Of a DNA stretch of 39,083 nt, positions 16,918 through 25,362 are shown in pieces. Position 1 is the stretch's first letter. Each line of letters opens with the position of its first letter. Source of the stretch: Clostridia bacterium (GTDB taxonomy: Bacteria > Bacillota > Clostridia > Oscillospirales > CAG-272). The stretch covers positions 1 through 39,083 of the forward strand of contig JAFTMJ010000040.1 in the NCBI GenBank assembly GCA_017452475.1. The letters are read 5' to 3'. The position numbers were made by a program, and so were the translations under genes. Under the pieces are notes generated by a model, which worked only from the letters and a program-made list of their open reading frames with translations, had not been told where the DNA came from and did no database searches.

Positions 16918-16932
16918 AAGTAGGGGTAAAAA

Positions 16933-18030
16933 ATGGATTCAGAAAAGAATTTTGACATCAATGAGTTGATTGAAAAGGGTAACACCGATGCCAATTTGTC
17001 CAACGATGATGGATTAGACTCATTTGATAATTACGATTTTTCTGCTATGGATGAAGAAGAATTTTCCAAGTTAATGGAGAATTTTGAAAAAAGCGGAATG
17101 GTGAATGCTGACGGTACAGCATCCGACAAGTATGCAGAGCTTGAAAACGAAATTGAGCAGATGATGAGCTCTGAGGAAATTGAAAAGATGCAGGAGGGTC
17201 TTGCAATTGACGACCCTGTTCGTATGTATCTTAAGGAAATCGGTCAGGTGCCGCTTCTTGAGGCAGAGAAGGAGCATGAGCTTGCCGAAAAAATGATGAA
17301 CGGCGATGAGCATGCTAAAAACATGATTGTACAAGCTAACCTTCGTTTGGTTGTAAGCATTGCCAAGAAGCATGTTGGCAAGGGTATGGCGTTCCTTGAT
17401 TTGATACAGGAGGGTAACCTTGGTCTTATGAAGGCGGTTGATAAGTTTGACTACTCCAAGGGCTTTAAGTTCTCAACCTACGCAACATGGTGGATAAGAC
17501 AGGCGATTACAAGAGCTATTGCTGACCAAGCAAGAACTGTTAGAATTCCTGTTCATATGGTTGAAACAATCCATAAGGTTTCAAGAGTTTCAAGAAATCT
17601 TTTGCAGGAGCTTGGCAGGGAGCCAACACCCGAAGAAATTGCTGAGGCAATCGGTATGACACCCGAAAAGGTGAGGGATACAATGAAATACGCCCTTGAG
17701 CCTGTTTCCTTGGAAACTCCAATCGGTGAAGAGGAGGATAGCCACTTGGGTGACTTTATCCCCGATGAGGATTCACCTGCTCCCTCCGATGCGGCATCTT
17801 ACACATTGCTTAAAGAGCAGCTAAATGAGGTTCTTCACACGTTAACTCCAAGAGAGGAGCAGGTTTTAAAGCTCCGCTTTGGCTTGCTTGACGGCAAGAC
17901 AAGAACACTTGAAGAGGTTGGTAAGGAATTTGACATTACCCGTGAAAGAATTCGTCAAATTGAGGCGAAGGCTTTGAGAAAGCTCCGCCACCCAAGCCGT
18001 TCAAAGAGACTTAGAGATTATTTAGACTAA
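16933..18030 (+). CDS. rpoD: Primary sigma factor RpoD (sigma-A)
   Basis: The vegetative sigma factor, 365 residues. A short acidic N terminus replaces the long region 1.1 of proteobacteria. It is followed by region 1.2 [16 protein letters not shown], region 2 with the aromatic [25 protein letters not shown], region 3 and region 4.2 with [24 protein letters not shown]. It ends the dgt-dnaG-rpoD operon. Strong TTGaca-17-TATAAT sites throughout the window fit this factor. No clear terminator follows; the next gene has its own promoter. Confidence 0.97.
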   Translation: MDSEKNFDINELIEKGNTDANLSNDDGLDSFDNYDFSAMDEEEFSKLMENFEKSGMVNADGTASDKYAELENEIEQMMSSEEIEKMQEGLAIDDPVRMYLKEIGQVPLLEAEKEHELAEKMMNGDEHAKNMIVQANLRLVVSIAKKHVGKGMAFLDLIQEGNLGLMKAVDKFDYSKGFKFSTYATWWIRQAITRAIADQARTVRIPVHMVETIHKVSRVSRNLLQELGREPTPEEIAEAIGMTPEKVRDTMKYALEPVSLETPIGEEEDSHLGDFIPDEDSPAPSDAASYTLLKEQLNEVLHTLTPREEQVLKLRFGLLDGKTRTLEEVGKEFDITRERIRQIEAKALRKLRHPSRSKRLRDYLD

Positions 18031-18072
18031 TTGTTAATACAATTGAAATTTTGTAAATTGTGTTCAAATACC

Positions 18073-18101
18073 TTGACAAAAGTTCGCATTTATTATAAAA
18101 T
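18073..18101 (+). promoter_or_regulatory. Sigma-A promoter of the lipoprotein gene
   Basis: TTGACA (18073-18078), 17 bases, TAAAAT (18096-18101). It lies 36 bases upstream of the chosen ATG. Confidence 0.85.
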
Positions 18102-18137
18102 ATAAGTTGTATTAGTATTATGGAGGATTTTAGACTC

Positions 18138-20036
18138 ATGAAGAAAAAATTGTTGTGTCTTTTCATAACGCTTGTGATGGTTTTACCATTGATACTTGCA
18201 TCCTGCGGTGATGAGATGACACCTGAGGAAATCGCTAACGCCAACTTTAGAGAGGCTGATACTGCGCTAACCCTTTCACTTTGGTTGCCTGTTTCACCAA
18301 CTGTTGACACTGACGGTGATGGTGTTAAAGATGCTATGGATAGCCGCTTTGATGATAGATTGGCTGCGGTTAATGAAGCGATTAATAACTTTTTACGCTC
18401 CAGTGTTTTGTCTACTGAGCTTAAGATAGTTGCTATCAATGAAAATGAGTACGAGGAAAAGCTTGCTGCTCGTTTTGCTGAGATTAAGGAGCTTGAAAAG
18501 TCAAAGGGTAAGGCTTATTTAACAGCTAACGATTATGTTAACCATGCGGTTAAGAATGAAAAAACCGGTGTTTACGAGCTTGCTTATCCACCTGTATTAG
18601 ACACTCAGCTTGACATTTTTTATGTTGGCGGCTTTGATAACTATGTTACATATGTTAACGGCGGAGATGCGTATGCACTGAATGAGTTCTTCGGTGAAGG
18701 ACAGGTATATTCAGGTATGCTAAAGAAAATCAGAAGCATTTTTATGGATGCTACTAAGATTGACGGTAAGTATTACGCTATTCCGAATAACCATGTATTT
18801 TCAGAGGGCGGTCAGTATGTTCTTGTAAACAAGGATTTGTTTGATGCAAATGCTGATTTTGCTTGGGATGAAGAGTTCGACCTGTTTTCCTTGCAGTCAT
18901 ATATTAAGGAAATTGGTAATAAAAAGTTAGAAAATGTGGTTCCTTTTGTTGGAACATTTGACGATATTCCGGGAGTTGTTTATCTGGATAAAGAAAATTT
19001 GATAGCAAGCTCTATTAAGGATTTTAAGGTTGATTCCAAGACAGGTAAGGTGACATATACACCATCCCTCTTAAATAAGCTTGATGAGTTCGAAACATAT
19101 ACTCTCTTTTATAAGGAGCTTTGCCACTATTCCTTTGCCGCTGAGAAGCTTGATGCAAACCAAGTTGCAGCAGTTCAAATGTACAACGGTAATCTTTTAG
19201 ACATTGAGAACAAGGATGACTATTATATTATCGAAACATTGCCTCCATATGCAAGTATTGAAACTGTTTTCTCATCAATGTTTGCTATTAGCTCTCACTC
19301 AGCTAATTATGACAGAGCAATGCAGGTTTTATACCTTCTCCAAGACAATGTTGAATTCAGAACCTTACTTCAGTACGGTGTAGAGGGTGTGGACTATGAT
19401 GTTACGCACGTAAACGGTGAAAAGGTTCTTATTCACAGAGATACCGGCTACACAATGAACCTTAAGTATACCGGCAACTGCTACCGTACATACCCGGATT
19501 ACGGTGTTCCTATGAGCTATTGGAGCGATATAATTGATTACAACCTTGAGACAGAGCTTTATCCTTACTTGAAGCTCGAATTGATGTTTACTCTTGGCAA
19601 CGTTCCTGCTAATAAGATCGATGAAATGAATATGTACATTGAGGATCTTGGTGATACTAATAAGAAAATCTACAATGCATTTGAGGGTATGTCCTATGAG
19701 TATTACAGAAATGTATTTGACGCTATCAGTTATTCCTCCAGAAAAATAGATGAAAATGTTCTTACTGCTACGGATAGCTTGAATTCCAAAAAAGCAGAAT
19801 ATGATGCTGCTGTCGCTGCTTTGAATGCTGCCACAAATGCTGCTGACCGTCTTGCTGCTCAGGAAGCTGTTGATGCGGCATTAGAAAATGTAAGAGTAGC
19901 TGAGGATGAGCTTGAGTATTGGAGTGGCTTGAAAGCAACTGTAGCTGAGTATCCGTCTCTCAGATCTTGGATTAATAATACCGTCAGAACGGATTTGTGC
20001 GACTTCTACAACGGTCTTTATGTTACTATAAAATAA
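18138..20036 (+). CDS. Orphan extracellular solute-binding-like lipoprotein
   Basis: A 632-residue lipoprotein. The signal peptide ends in the lipobox LASC, with the lipid-bearing Cys23. The body resembles carbohydrate-type solute-binding proteins: TQLDIFYVGGFDNY, KIDGKYYAIPNN, YVLVNKDLFD, and near the C-terminal half LLQYGVEGVDYDV, which recalls family-1 sugar-binding proteins. An acidic DTDGDGVKD lies at about 53. A probable coiled coil (about 538-600, alanine- and glutamate-rich) is inserted before the last 30 residues, unusual for such proteins. An ATG at 18120 is in frame, but GGAGG at 18122-18126 points to 18138. No permease or ATPase gene is adjacent, and it has its own promoter and terminator. 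The ligand is unknown; a sensory or structural role is possible. Confidence 0.8.
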   Translation: MKKKLLCLFITLVMVLPLILASCGDEMTPEEIANANFREADTALTLSLWLPVSPTVDTDGDGVKDAMDSRFDDRLAAVNEAINNFLRSSVLSTELKIVAINENEYEEKLAARFAEIKELEKSKGKAYLTANDYVNHAVKNEKTGVYELAYPPVLDTQLDIFYVGGFDNYVTYVNGGDAYALNEFFGEGQVYSGMLKKIRSIFMDATKIDGKYYAIPNNHVFSEGGQYVLVNKDLFDANADFAWDEEFDLFSLQSYIKEIGNKKLENVVPFVGTFDDIPGVVYLDKENLIASSIKDFKVDSKTGKVTYTPSLLNKLDEFETYTLFYKELCHYSFAAEKLDANQVAAVQMYNGNLLDIENKDDYYIIETLPPYASIETVFSSMFAISSHSANYDRAMQVLYLLQDNVEFRTLLQYGVEGVDYDVTHVNGEKVLIHRDTGYTMNLKYTGNCYRTYPDYGVPMSYWSDIIDYNLETELYPYLKLELMFTLGNVPANKIDEMNMYIEDLGDTNKKIYNAFEGMSYEYYRNVFDAISYSSRKIDENVLTATDSLNSKKAEYDAAVAALNAATNAADRLAAQEAVDAALENVRVAEDELEYWSGLKATVAEYPSLRSWINNTVRTDLCDFYNGLYVTIK

Positions 20037-20044
20037 TAATGAAT

Positions 20045-20074
20045 ATTCGCTCTTGTTACCAAGGGCGAATTTTC
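20045..20074 (+). terminator. Intrinsic terminator of the lipoprotein gene
   Basis: An 11-bp stem with one G-U pair, ATTCGCTCTTG / CAAGGGCGAAT (20045-20055 and 20060-20070), loop TTAC, then TTTC. Confidence 0.75.
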
Positions 20075-20125
20075 AGTTATTTGCTTGAAATTTCCTTCAT
20101 ATACATAATATGAAAGGAGAAATAT

Positions 20126-20413
20126 ATGGACCAAACCTTAACCGAATTAACCGAAAAACAGGTGATCAACCTTTGTGATGGCAGGATTTTAGGCAACGTG
20201 GTGGATTTTAAAATTGATATATGCTGCGGCAGGCTTACCGCTATCGTTTTGCCGGGAGAAGGCGGAATTTTCGGATTTAAACGTTGCACCGACATCGTTA
20301 TTCCTTGGGAAAAAATTTGCAAAATCGGCAAAGATACCATTATAGTTGACATTGGAATAGAGCATATTGATGAGTGCTGTAAGGGTAAGAAAAGTCGGAA
20401 ATTTTTAGGATAA
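20126..20413 (+). CDS. YlmC/YmxH family PRC-barrel protein
   Basis: A 95-residue protein of the YlmC/YmxH family, a small PRC-barrel fold linked to sporulation in Firmicutes. It carries LTEKQVINLCDGRILGNVVDFKID, VLPGEGGIFGF and IPWEKICKIGKDTIIVDI, all typical of the family. A cysteine pair near the end (ECCKGKK) is notable. AAAGGAG precedes the ATG. The palindrome TTCATAT-acata-ATATGAA (20096-20114) sits at the promoter/ribosome-binding region and may be an operator. The molecular function is not established. Confidence 0.88.
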   Translation: MDQTLTELTEKQVINLCDGRILGNVVDFKIDICCGRLTAIVLPGEGGIFGFKRCTDIVIPWEKICKIGKDTIIVDIGIEHIDECCKGKKSRKFLG

Positions 20414-20445
20414 TTGTAAACTTTTTGTGAACAGTGGTTTAGGGG

Positions 20446-20474
20446 TTGAAATCACTATAATCATATGTTATAAT
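20446..20474 (+). promoter_or_regulatory. Sigma-A promoter of rpsB-tsf
   Basis: TTGAAA (20446-20451), 17 bases, TATAAT (20469-20474). Transcription should start near 20481, leaving about 127 bases of leader before rpsB. Confidence 0.9.
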
Positions 20475-20480
20475 ACACAG

Positions 20481-20607
20481 GCGTGCTTGAGAGGTACGCA
20501 AAATATAATACACACATATACACCGTGATGTACTGTTGGTGCCGTGCATCGGTGCATGGTTGCAGTGCCAGTGTATGTGGTGGGAAAAACCAAAGGAGGA
20601 CATTAAA
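20481..20607 (+). ncRNA. Structured 5' leader of rpsB (candidate autoregulatory element)
   Basis: The leader holds a first hairpin GCGTGC/GTACGC (20481-20486 with 20494-20499). A larger element follows: an outer stem CACATA..CAC with GTGTATGTG (about 20513-20579) and an inner stem CCGTGCA/TGCATGG with loop TCGG (about 20542-20559). It ends just before AAAGGAGG and the rpsB ATG. Many bacteria control rpsB by S2 binding to its leader; whether this RNA belongs to a known leader class I cannot tell. Pairings were found by eye. Confidence 0.55.
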
Positions 20608-21345
20608 ATGTCAGTTATCTCAATTAAGCAATTGCTTGAAGCAGGTGTTCACTTCGGACACCACACAAGAAGATGGAACCCTAAGATGGCAGAGTACATC
20701 TTCACAGAAAGAAACGGTATTTACATTATCGACCTTCAGAAGACTGCAAAGAAGTTTGAAGAGGCTTACATGTTCGCACGTGAGCTTTCTGCAAACGGTG
20801 GCAACATTCTTTTCGTTGGTACTAAGAAGCAGGCAACAGACGCTATCCGTGAGGAGGCACTCCGTTGCGGTATGTACTATGTAAATGTTCGTTGGCTCGG
20901 CGGTATGCTCACAAACTTTAAGACAATTAAAAAGAGCATTGCACGTCTTACACAGCTTAAGAAGATGCAGGAGGATGGCACATTCGACTTGCTTCCTAAG
21001 AAGGAAGTTGCCGGCTTAGCTAAGGAAATGGACAACCTTGAGAAGAACCTTGGCGGTATCAAGGATATGGAAACCCTTCCGGATGCAATCTTCATTGTTG
21101 ACACAAAGAAGGAGCACAACGCAGTTCTCGAGGCAAAGAGACTTGGCATTCCTGTAATCGCAATTGTTGATACAAACTGTGACCCCGATGATGCAGATCT
21201 TATCATCCCTGGTAACGATGATGCTATCAGAGCAATTAAGCTTATCTCTGCTGCTATCGCTGATGCTGTTATCGAGGGCAAGCAGGGCGAAACACCTGTA
21301 GAAGAGACTGAGGCTGCTGAAGAAGCTGCTGCAGACGCTGAATAA
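20608..21345 (+). CDS. rpsB: Ribosomal protein uS2
   Basis: A 245-residue small-subunit protein with the two S2 signatures: [35 protein letters not shown] at the N terminus and [37 protein letters not shown] in the middle. The C terminus is acidic and alanine-rich. The frame stays open upstream to 20536, but AAAGGAGG at 20593-20600 fixes ATG 20608. tsf follows 24 bases after the stop with its own ribosome binding site, the usual rpsB-tsf pair. Confidence 0.97.
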   Translation: MSVISIKQLLEAGVHFGHHTRRWNPKMAEYIFTERNGIYIIDLQKTAKKFEEAYMFARELSANGGNILFVGTKKQATDAIREEALRCGMYYVNVRWLGGMLTNFKTIKKSIARLTQLKKMQEDGTFDLLPKKEVAGLAKEMDNLEKNLGGIKDMETLPDAIFIVDTKKEHNAVLEAKRLGIPVIAIVDTNCDPDDADLIIPGNDDAIRAIKLISAAIADAVIEGKQGETPVEETEAAEEAAADAE

Positions 21346-21369
21346 TTTAAAATCACGGAGGATACTAAA

Positions 21370-22308
21370 ATGGCTGCTATTACCGCAAGCATGGTTAATG
21401 ATTTAAGACAAAAGACCGGATGTGGCATGATGGAGTGCAAGAAGGCACTTACTGAGGCTAACGGTGATGTTGATGAGGCAATCAAGCTTCTTCGTGAGAA
21501 GGGTCTTGCTGTTGCTGCAAAGAAGGCAAGCAGAATTGCTGCTGAGGGCGTTGTTGATATCTTAGTTGCTGATGACAATAAGTCCGCTGCTATGATCGAG
21601 GTTAACGCTGAGACAGATTTCGTTGCTAAGAACCAAACATTCCTTGATTTTGTAAAGAACATTCTTAAGACAATCCTTGCTACCAGACCTGCTAATGTTG
21701 AGGAGCTTCTCACAAAGCAGTATGTTGATACTGATATGACGGTTGAAGCAAAGCTTAAGGACATGGTTTTCACAATCGGTGAGAATATGAACATCCGTCG
21801 CTTCATCATTGTTGACGGTGTTGTTGGCACTTACATTCACGGTAAGGGATCAACAGGCGTTATCGTTTCTTATGAGGCTGATGAAGCTGTTGTTAATGCT
21901 GATGGCTTTGCAGAGTTTGCAAAGAACATTGCACTTCAGGTTGCCGGCGCTCCATCTCCTGTTCTTTACTTGAACAAGGAGTCCGTTCCTGAAAAGGATA
22001 TCGACGAAGAGAAGTCTATCATCTTGGCTCAGCTTGCTAACGATCCTAAGAACGCTAACAAGCCGGCACAGATTCTTGAAAAGATGGTTGCAGGTAAGCT
22101 TGGTAAGTTCTATGAAAAGAACTGCTTGCTTGAGCAGGAGTACGTTAAGGAAGACAAAATGTCTGTTTCTCAGTATGTTGAGAACACAGCTAAGGCACTT
22201 GGCGGCGCTATTAAGGTTACAGGCTACTATATGTTCGAGAAGGGCGAAGGCCTTGAAAAGAGAGAAGACGACTTTGCAGCTGAAATTGCAAAGATGGTTA
22301 AGGGCTAA
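21370..22308 (+). CDS. tsf: Elongation factor Ts
   Basis: EF-Ts exchanges GDP for GTP on EF-Tu. The 312-residue protein has the N-terminal UBA-like domain (VNDLRQKTGCGMMECKKALTEANGDVDEAIKLLREKG) and the core contact motif VNAETDFVAKN, followed by two core repeats and the dimerisation region. CGGAGG precedes the ATG. A strong terminator follows immediately and separates it from the glycosyltransferase gene. Confidence 0.97.
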   Translation: MAAITASMVNDLRQKTGCGMMECKKALTEANGDVDEAIKLLREKGLAVAAKKASRIAAEGVVDILVADDNKSAAMIEVNAETDFVAKNQTFLDFVKNILKTILATRPANVEELLTKQYVDTDMTVEAKLKDMVFTIGENMNIRRFIIVDGVVGTYIHGKGSTGVIVSYEADEAVVNADGFAEFAKNIALQVAGAPSPVLYLNKESVPEKDIDEEKSIILAQLANDPKNANKPAQILEKMVAGKLGKFYEKNCLLEQEYVKEDKMSVSQYVENTAKALGGAIKVTGYYMFEKGEGLEKREDDFAAEIAKMVKG

Positions 22309-22320
22309 TACTTCAAAAAT

Positions 22321-22355
22321 ATGGACCGTTTTTACGGTCCATTTTTTTGTTTTTA
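22321..22355 (+). terminator. Intrinsic terminator of rpsB-tsf
   Basis: A perfect 9-bp stem ATGGACCGT / ACGGTCCAT (22321-22329 and 22334-22342) with a four-T loop, followed by a long T-rich tract. Confidence 0.92.
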
Positions 22356-22357
22356 TG

Positions 22358-22386
22358 TTTACTTTTTGATAAAATTATTGTATTAT
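22358..22386 (+). promoter_or_regulatory. Probable promoter of the glycosyltransferase-like gene
   Basis: TTTACT (22358-22363), 17 bases, TATTAT (22381-22386), directly after the tsf terminator. The same boxes with the same spacing precede pyrH at 23951-23979. Confidence 0.6.
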
Positions 22387-22416
22387 GTATACAGTCAGTG
22401 CTTTGGAGGTAACATT

Positions 22417-23919
22417 TTGGATAATAAATATTGTAAAAATAAAATTTTTAATTCAAAAGCGTTTATTAGCTTAAAACCGTATTTATCATCCCTTTTTGTA
22501 GTTCTTTTGTTTTCATTTCCTCTTTTTGGTTTTGAGTATTCAACAGATACTTACCATTTTGCTTTAAGAAGCGGTTTAAGCGGCATTTACGGCGCGATGA
22601 AATATAATGGCAGACTTATAATTTACCTTGCTACGAAGGCTCTTGAAGCGATGTCAGTTAGCTTTGTCGGCTATTATTATATTTCTTACATAATGTCGAT
22701 TGTGTTTTATACACTTGCGATTGCCACTGTATACAAAATGCTCCGCTGTCATATGGAAAAAAGAATTGCCTTTTTCCTTGCAATATTAACAATTTTAAAC
22801 CCAATGGCATTTGAGCTTTTCTTGTTCATTGAAAAGGGCTTTTTCGCATTTGCAATATTTATGTCTGTTTTGGCGTGCCGTTATTTTTTATGCTTTCTTC
22901 AAGGTAAAAGATGGCATATCGTCTTTTCGTATTTGTTTGTAGCACTTAGCTGCTTCACTTATCAGCCGATGCCGGGCGCTTTTGTTGCACTTGTGCTTGT
23001 GTTTATTGTTAAGTATTCCAAAACAGTGAAAAATTTCATTATAAACACAGGATTAGGGGTAACGGTATACGGCTTTGCTACATTTATGAATTTCATAGTT
23101 ATGAAGCTTTTCGGTATGTCGGGCAGGATGGGAAGCGGGCTGAATTTTGCAAACATATATAAGTATCTTACATTTGGACTAAATATTCCGTATTTGTTGC
23201 TTGTTTATGTTGGCATATTTGCGGTGCTTTTTGCAGTAGTTTTTATTTCAGCAAAAAAGAAAAGCGGCAAGGCATTTACAAAGGAAAGCGTTTTGATTTT
23301 TTGCCAGTATTCTTTTATAATGGTTGGAACTATACTAACAACAGCGGCACCAAGCATAGTAACAACTCCTGAAAATGTTTGGTTCACGCTAAGATATTCT
23401 TACCCAATAGGTATGCTTGTCGGCACTATTCCAATTTTATTTAACTTCAATTGTGAATATGAGGAAAAGGAAGCAGTTTTCTTTTTTGAAAAATCTATTC
23501 GCAAATCTTCGATTGTTATTCTATCTGTATTTTTGATTTTGATGGTTGTTTTTCATTCTTTTTTCTTTAGCAGGCATATTACCAACTCAAGGGATGAGGC
23601 AGACGCATTGAAAATTGGTGAAATTATTGAGAAATACGAAAAAAGAACAGGCATTGAGGTTAAGTACATTAGCCTTTACCGCGACAGTGATTGCTCAATT
23701 TATTTTGACGGGGTTGTTAGGCTTCCTAACTGCAATGTCCGCGCCATTACAACCGAATGGTGCAATATACCTCATATAAATCTGTTTAATGGCAGAAATT
23801 TTGTAAGGGTAAATAACAGCAATAAATATAAAAGCTATTTTGAGAGTAAAAATTGGGATGAAATTTCAGAGGAGCAGTTTATTTTTGAGGGTTCAACACT
23901 GCATTTAGGAATTTATTGA
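22417..23919 (+). CDS. GtrII-type membrane glucosyltransferase-like protein
   Basis: A 500-residue integral membrane protein with about ten hydrophobic helices from residue 20 to 415 and an extracytoplasmic C-terminal domain of about 100 residues. DTYHFALRSGLSG near 35, followed by RLIIYLATKAL, and NPMAFELFLFIEKGFFAFAIFMS resemble the Glucos_trans_II (GtrII) family. Members modify O-antigen or wall polymers using lipid-linked sugar. The frame is open from 22321 through the terminator, but GGAGGT (22405-22410) followed six bases later by TTG 22417 marks the start. It interrupts the usual tsf-pyrH order and has its own promoter. The substrate is unknown. Confidence 0.75.
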   Translation: MDNKYCKNKIFNSKAFISLKPYLSSLFVVLLFSFPLFGFEYSTDTYHFALRSGLSGIYGAMKYNGRLIIYLATKALEAMSVSFVGYYYISYIMSIVFYTLAIATVYKMLRCHMEKRIAFFLAILTILNPMAFELFLFIEKGFFAFAIFMSVLACRYFLCFLQGKRWHIVFSYLFVALSCFTYQPMPGAFVALVLVFIVKYSKTVKNFIINTGLGVTVYGFATFMNFIVMKLFGMSGRMGSGLNFANIYKYLTFGLNIPYLLLVYVGIFAVLFAVVFISAKKKSGKAFTKESVLIFCQYSFIMVGTILTTAAPSIVTTPENVWFTLRYSYPIGMLVGTIPILFNFNCEYEEKEAVFFFEKSIRKSSIVILSVFLILMVVFHSFFFSRHITNSRDEADALKIGEIIEKYEKRTGIEVKYISLYRDSDCSIYFDGVVRLPNCNVRAITTEWCNIPHINLFNGRNFVRVNNSNKYKSYFESKNWDEISEEQFIFEGSTLHLGIY

Positions 23920-23950
23920 AATATTTTTTGTTACAAATCCAATTTTGCTA

Positions 23951-23979
23951 TTTACAAATTAATAAAAATATAGTATTAT
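23951..23979 (+). promoter_or_regulatory. Probable promoter of the pyrH run
   Basis: TTTACA (23951-23956), 17 bases, TATTAT (23974-23979), 37 bases upstream of the pyrH TTG. It would supply the pyrH-frr transcript and perhaps genes beyond. Confidence 0.65.
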
Positions 23980-24016
23980 ATATATAAAGAATTTTGTGCT
24001 GAATAAGGAGCTTGTT

Positions 24017-24730
24017 TTGGATAATAAACCTGTTTACAAAAGAGTTTTGCTGAAGCTTTCCGGCGAAGCTATCAACGGCAAGGATGGCATATTAAATTTC
24101 GAGTATATTAAGGAAATTGCTTCCGTTATCAAAAAATGTATGGACAAGGGAGTTCAGTTTGGCATCATTGTTGGTGCAGGCAACATTTGGCGTGGTAGAA
24201 GCGGTGGTGAAATGGATAGGGTTAAGGCAGACCACATGGGTATGCTTGCTACTTGCATTAATGCAGTGGCGCTTCAGGAATCCTTTATCCGCTGCGGTAT
24301 TGACGCAGTTGTTATGACTGCGGTTGAAATGAAGGCATTTGCAAAGCCTTTTGTTAGAGATGAGGCTATTGAGTGCTTAAATAGCGGTAAGGTTGTCATT
24401 TTCGGTTGCGGTCTTGGAATTCCGTTTGTATCAACTGATACGGCCGCTGTTGTCCGTGCTGCTGAAATCGGTGCTGATATTGTATTAATGGCTAAGAACA
24501 TTGATGCAATTTATACAGCTGACCCAAGGAAGGACAAGAACGCAGTTAAGCTAACCGATATTACATATAAGGAGATATTGGCAAGGGGCTTGCAGGCTAT
24601 GGACTCAACCGCCACCTCCTTTGCAATGGATAATAGCATTGCAATTCACGTCTTTGGTCTTGACAATTGCGAGAACATTTATAAAGTAATAATGGGTGCC
24701 GAGATGGGTACCATAGTAAAAGGAGAATAA
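24017..24730 (+). CDS. pyrH: UMP kinase
   Basis: PyrH phosphorylates UMP to UDP and belongs to the amino-acid kinase fold. The protein shows VYKRVLLKLSGEAI at the N terminus, FGIIVGAGNIWRGR (phosphate-binding loop), the UMP contact segment around ADHMGMLATCINAVALQ, and VLMAKNIDAIYTADP. AAGGAG at 24005-24010 followed by TTG 24017 gives 237 residues, the usual family length. A start further upstream at 23996 lacks a ribosome binding site. frr starts two bases after the stop. Confidence 0.97.
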   Translation: MDNKPVYKRVLLKLSGEAINGKDGILNFEYIKEIASVIKKCMDKGVQFGIIVGAGNIWRGRSGGEMDRVKADHMGMLATCINAVALQESFIRCGIDAVVMTAVEMKAFAKPFVRDEAIECLNSGKVVIFGCGLGIPFVSTDTAAVVRAAEIGADIVLMAKNIDAIYTADPRKDKNAVKLTDITYKEILARGLQAMDSTATSFAMDNSIAIHVFGLDNCENIYKVIMGAEMGTIVKGE

Positions 24731-24732
24731 TT

Positions 24733-25287
24733 ATGAAACTCGACACTAAGGAATTTGAAGTAAAAATGAAAAAGTCCATTGACTCATATATTTATGAGCT
24801 TGATGGCGTAAGAGCCGGAAGGGCTAACCCCAACGTTCTTTCAAGAATCAACGTTGACTACTATGGTTCACCAACACCTATTAACCAAATCGGATCTGTT
24901 TCCGTGCCTGATGCAAGAACTATCGTTATTCAGCCATGGGATACAACCACCCTTAAGGGTATCGAAAAGGCTATTTTGGCATCTGACATCGGCATTACAC
25001 CCGCTAACGACGGTAAGGTTATCCGTCTTGTTTTCCCACAGCTTACTGAGGACCGCAGAAAAGAGCTTAAGAAGCAGGTTTCTAAGCTTGGCGAGGATGC
25101 TAAGGTTGCTATCCGTAACATCAGACGTGATGCTATGGATAAGTCCAAGGATATGAAGAAAAACTCTGAAATGACCGAGGATGAGCAGAAAATTTCTGAC
25201 AAGAATGTACAGGATTTGACAGATAAGTACATTAAGGAAATTGACAGTATTACTGCCGCTAAAGAAAAGGAAATAATGGAAATTTAA
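24733..25287 (+). CDS. frr: Ribosome recycling factor
   Basis: RRF splits post-termination ribosomes together with EF-G. The 184-residue length is standard. It shows the helix-rich N terminus, ELDGVRAGRANPNVLSRINVDYYGSPTPINQI, the hinge region, and the C-terminal three-helix bundle with VAIRNIRRDAMDK and the helix ending the protein. AAGGAG precedes the ATG, and it is coupled to pyrH. Confidence 0.97.
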   Translation: MKLDTKEFEVKMKKSIDSYIYELDGVRAGRANPNVLSRINVDYYGSPTPINQIGSVSVPDARTIVIQPWDTTTLKGIEKAILASDIGITPANDGKVIRLVFPQLTEDRRKELKKQVSKLGEDAKVAIRNIRRDAMDKSKDMKKNSEMTEDEQKISDKNVQDLTDKYIKEIDSITAAKEKEIMEI

Positions 25288-25306
25288 TTGTTAAATATGA
25301 ACTAAT

Positions 25307-25337
25307 GGGTTGCCATATATAATTTTATTGGCAACCC
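25307..25337 (+). terminator. Weak terminator or processing hairpin between frr and uppS
   Basis: Stem GGGTTGCCA / TGGCAACCC (25307-25315 and 25329-25337) with a 13-base loop and only a short TTATT after it. It may lower rather than stop transcription into uppS. Confidence 0.5.
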
Positions 25338-25362
25338 TTATTCAACTATTTAAGAGGTACGA

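Noticed and set aside
18031..18072. Terminator after rpoD
   Set aside because: CAATT/AATTG-type pairing is short and AT-only, with no T tract.
18293..18330. Calcium-binding DTDGDGVKD motif in the lipoprotein
   Set aside because: Only one copy is present; a single acidic loop is not enough to claim calcium binding.
20877..21830. Long open frame (317 codons) on the minus strand opposite rpsB and tsf
   Set aside because: It mirrors the codon pattern of two highly expressed genes, is rich in Ser/Ala/Ile as such shadows are, and has no ribosome binding site.
22321..22416. Extension of the glycosyltransferase protein to an ATG at 22321
   Set aside because: That ATG is the first arm of the tsf terminator; the GGAGGT/TTG start at 22417 is much better supported.
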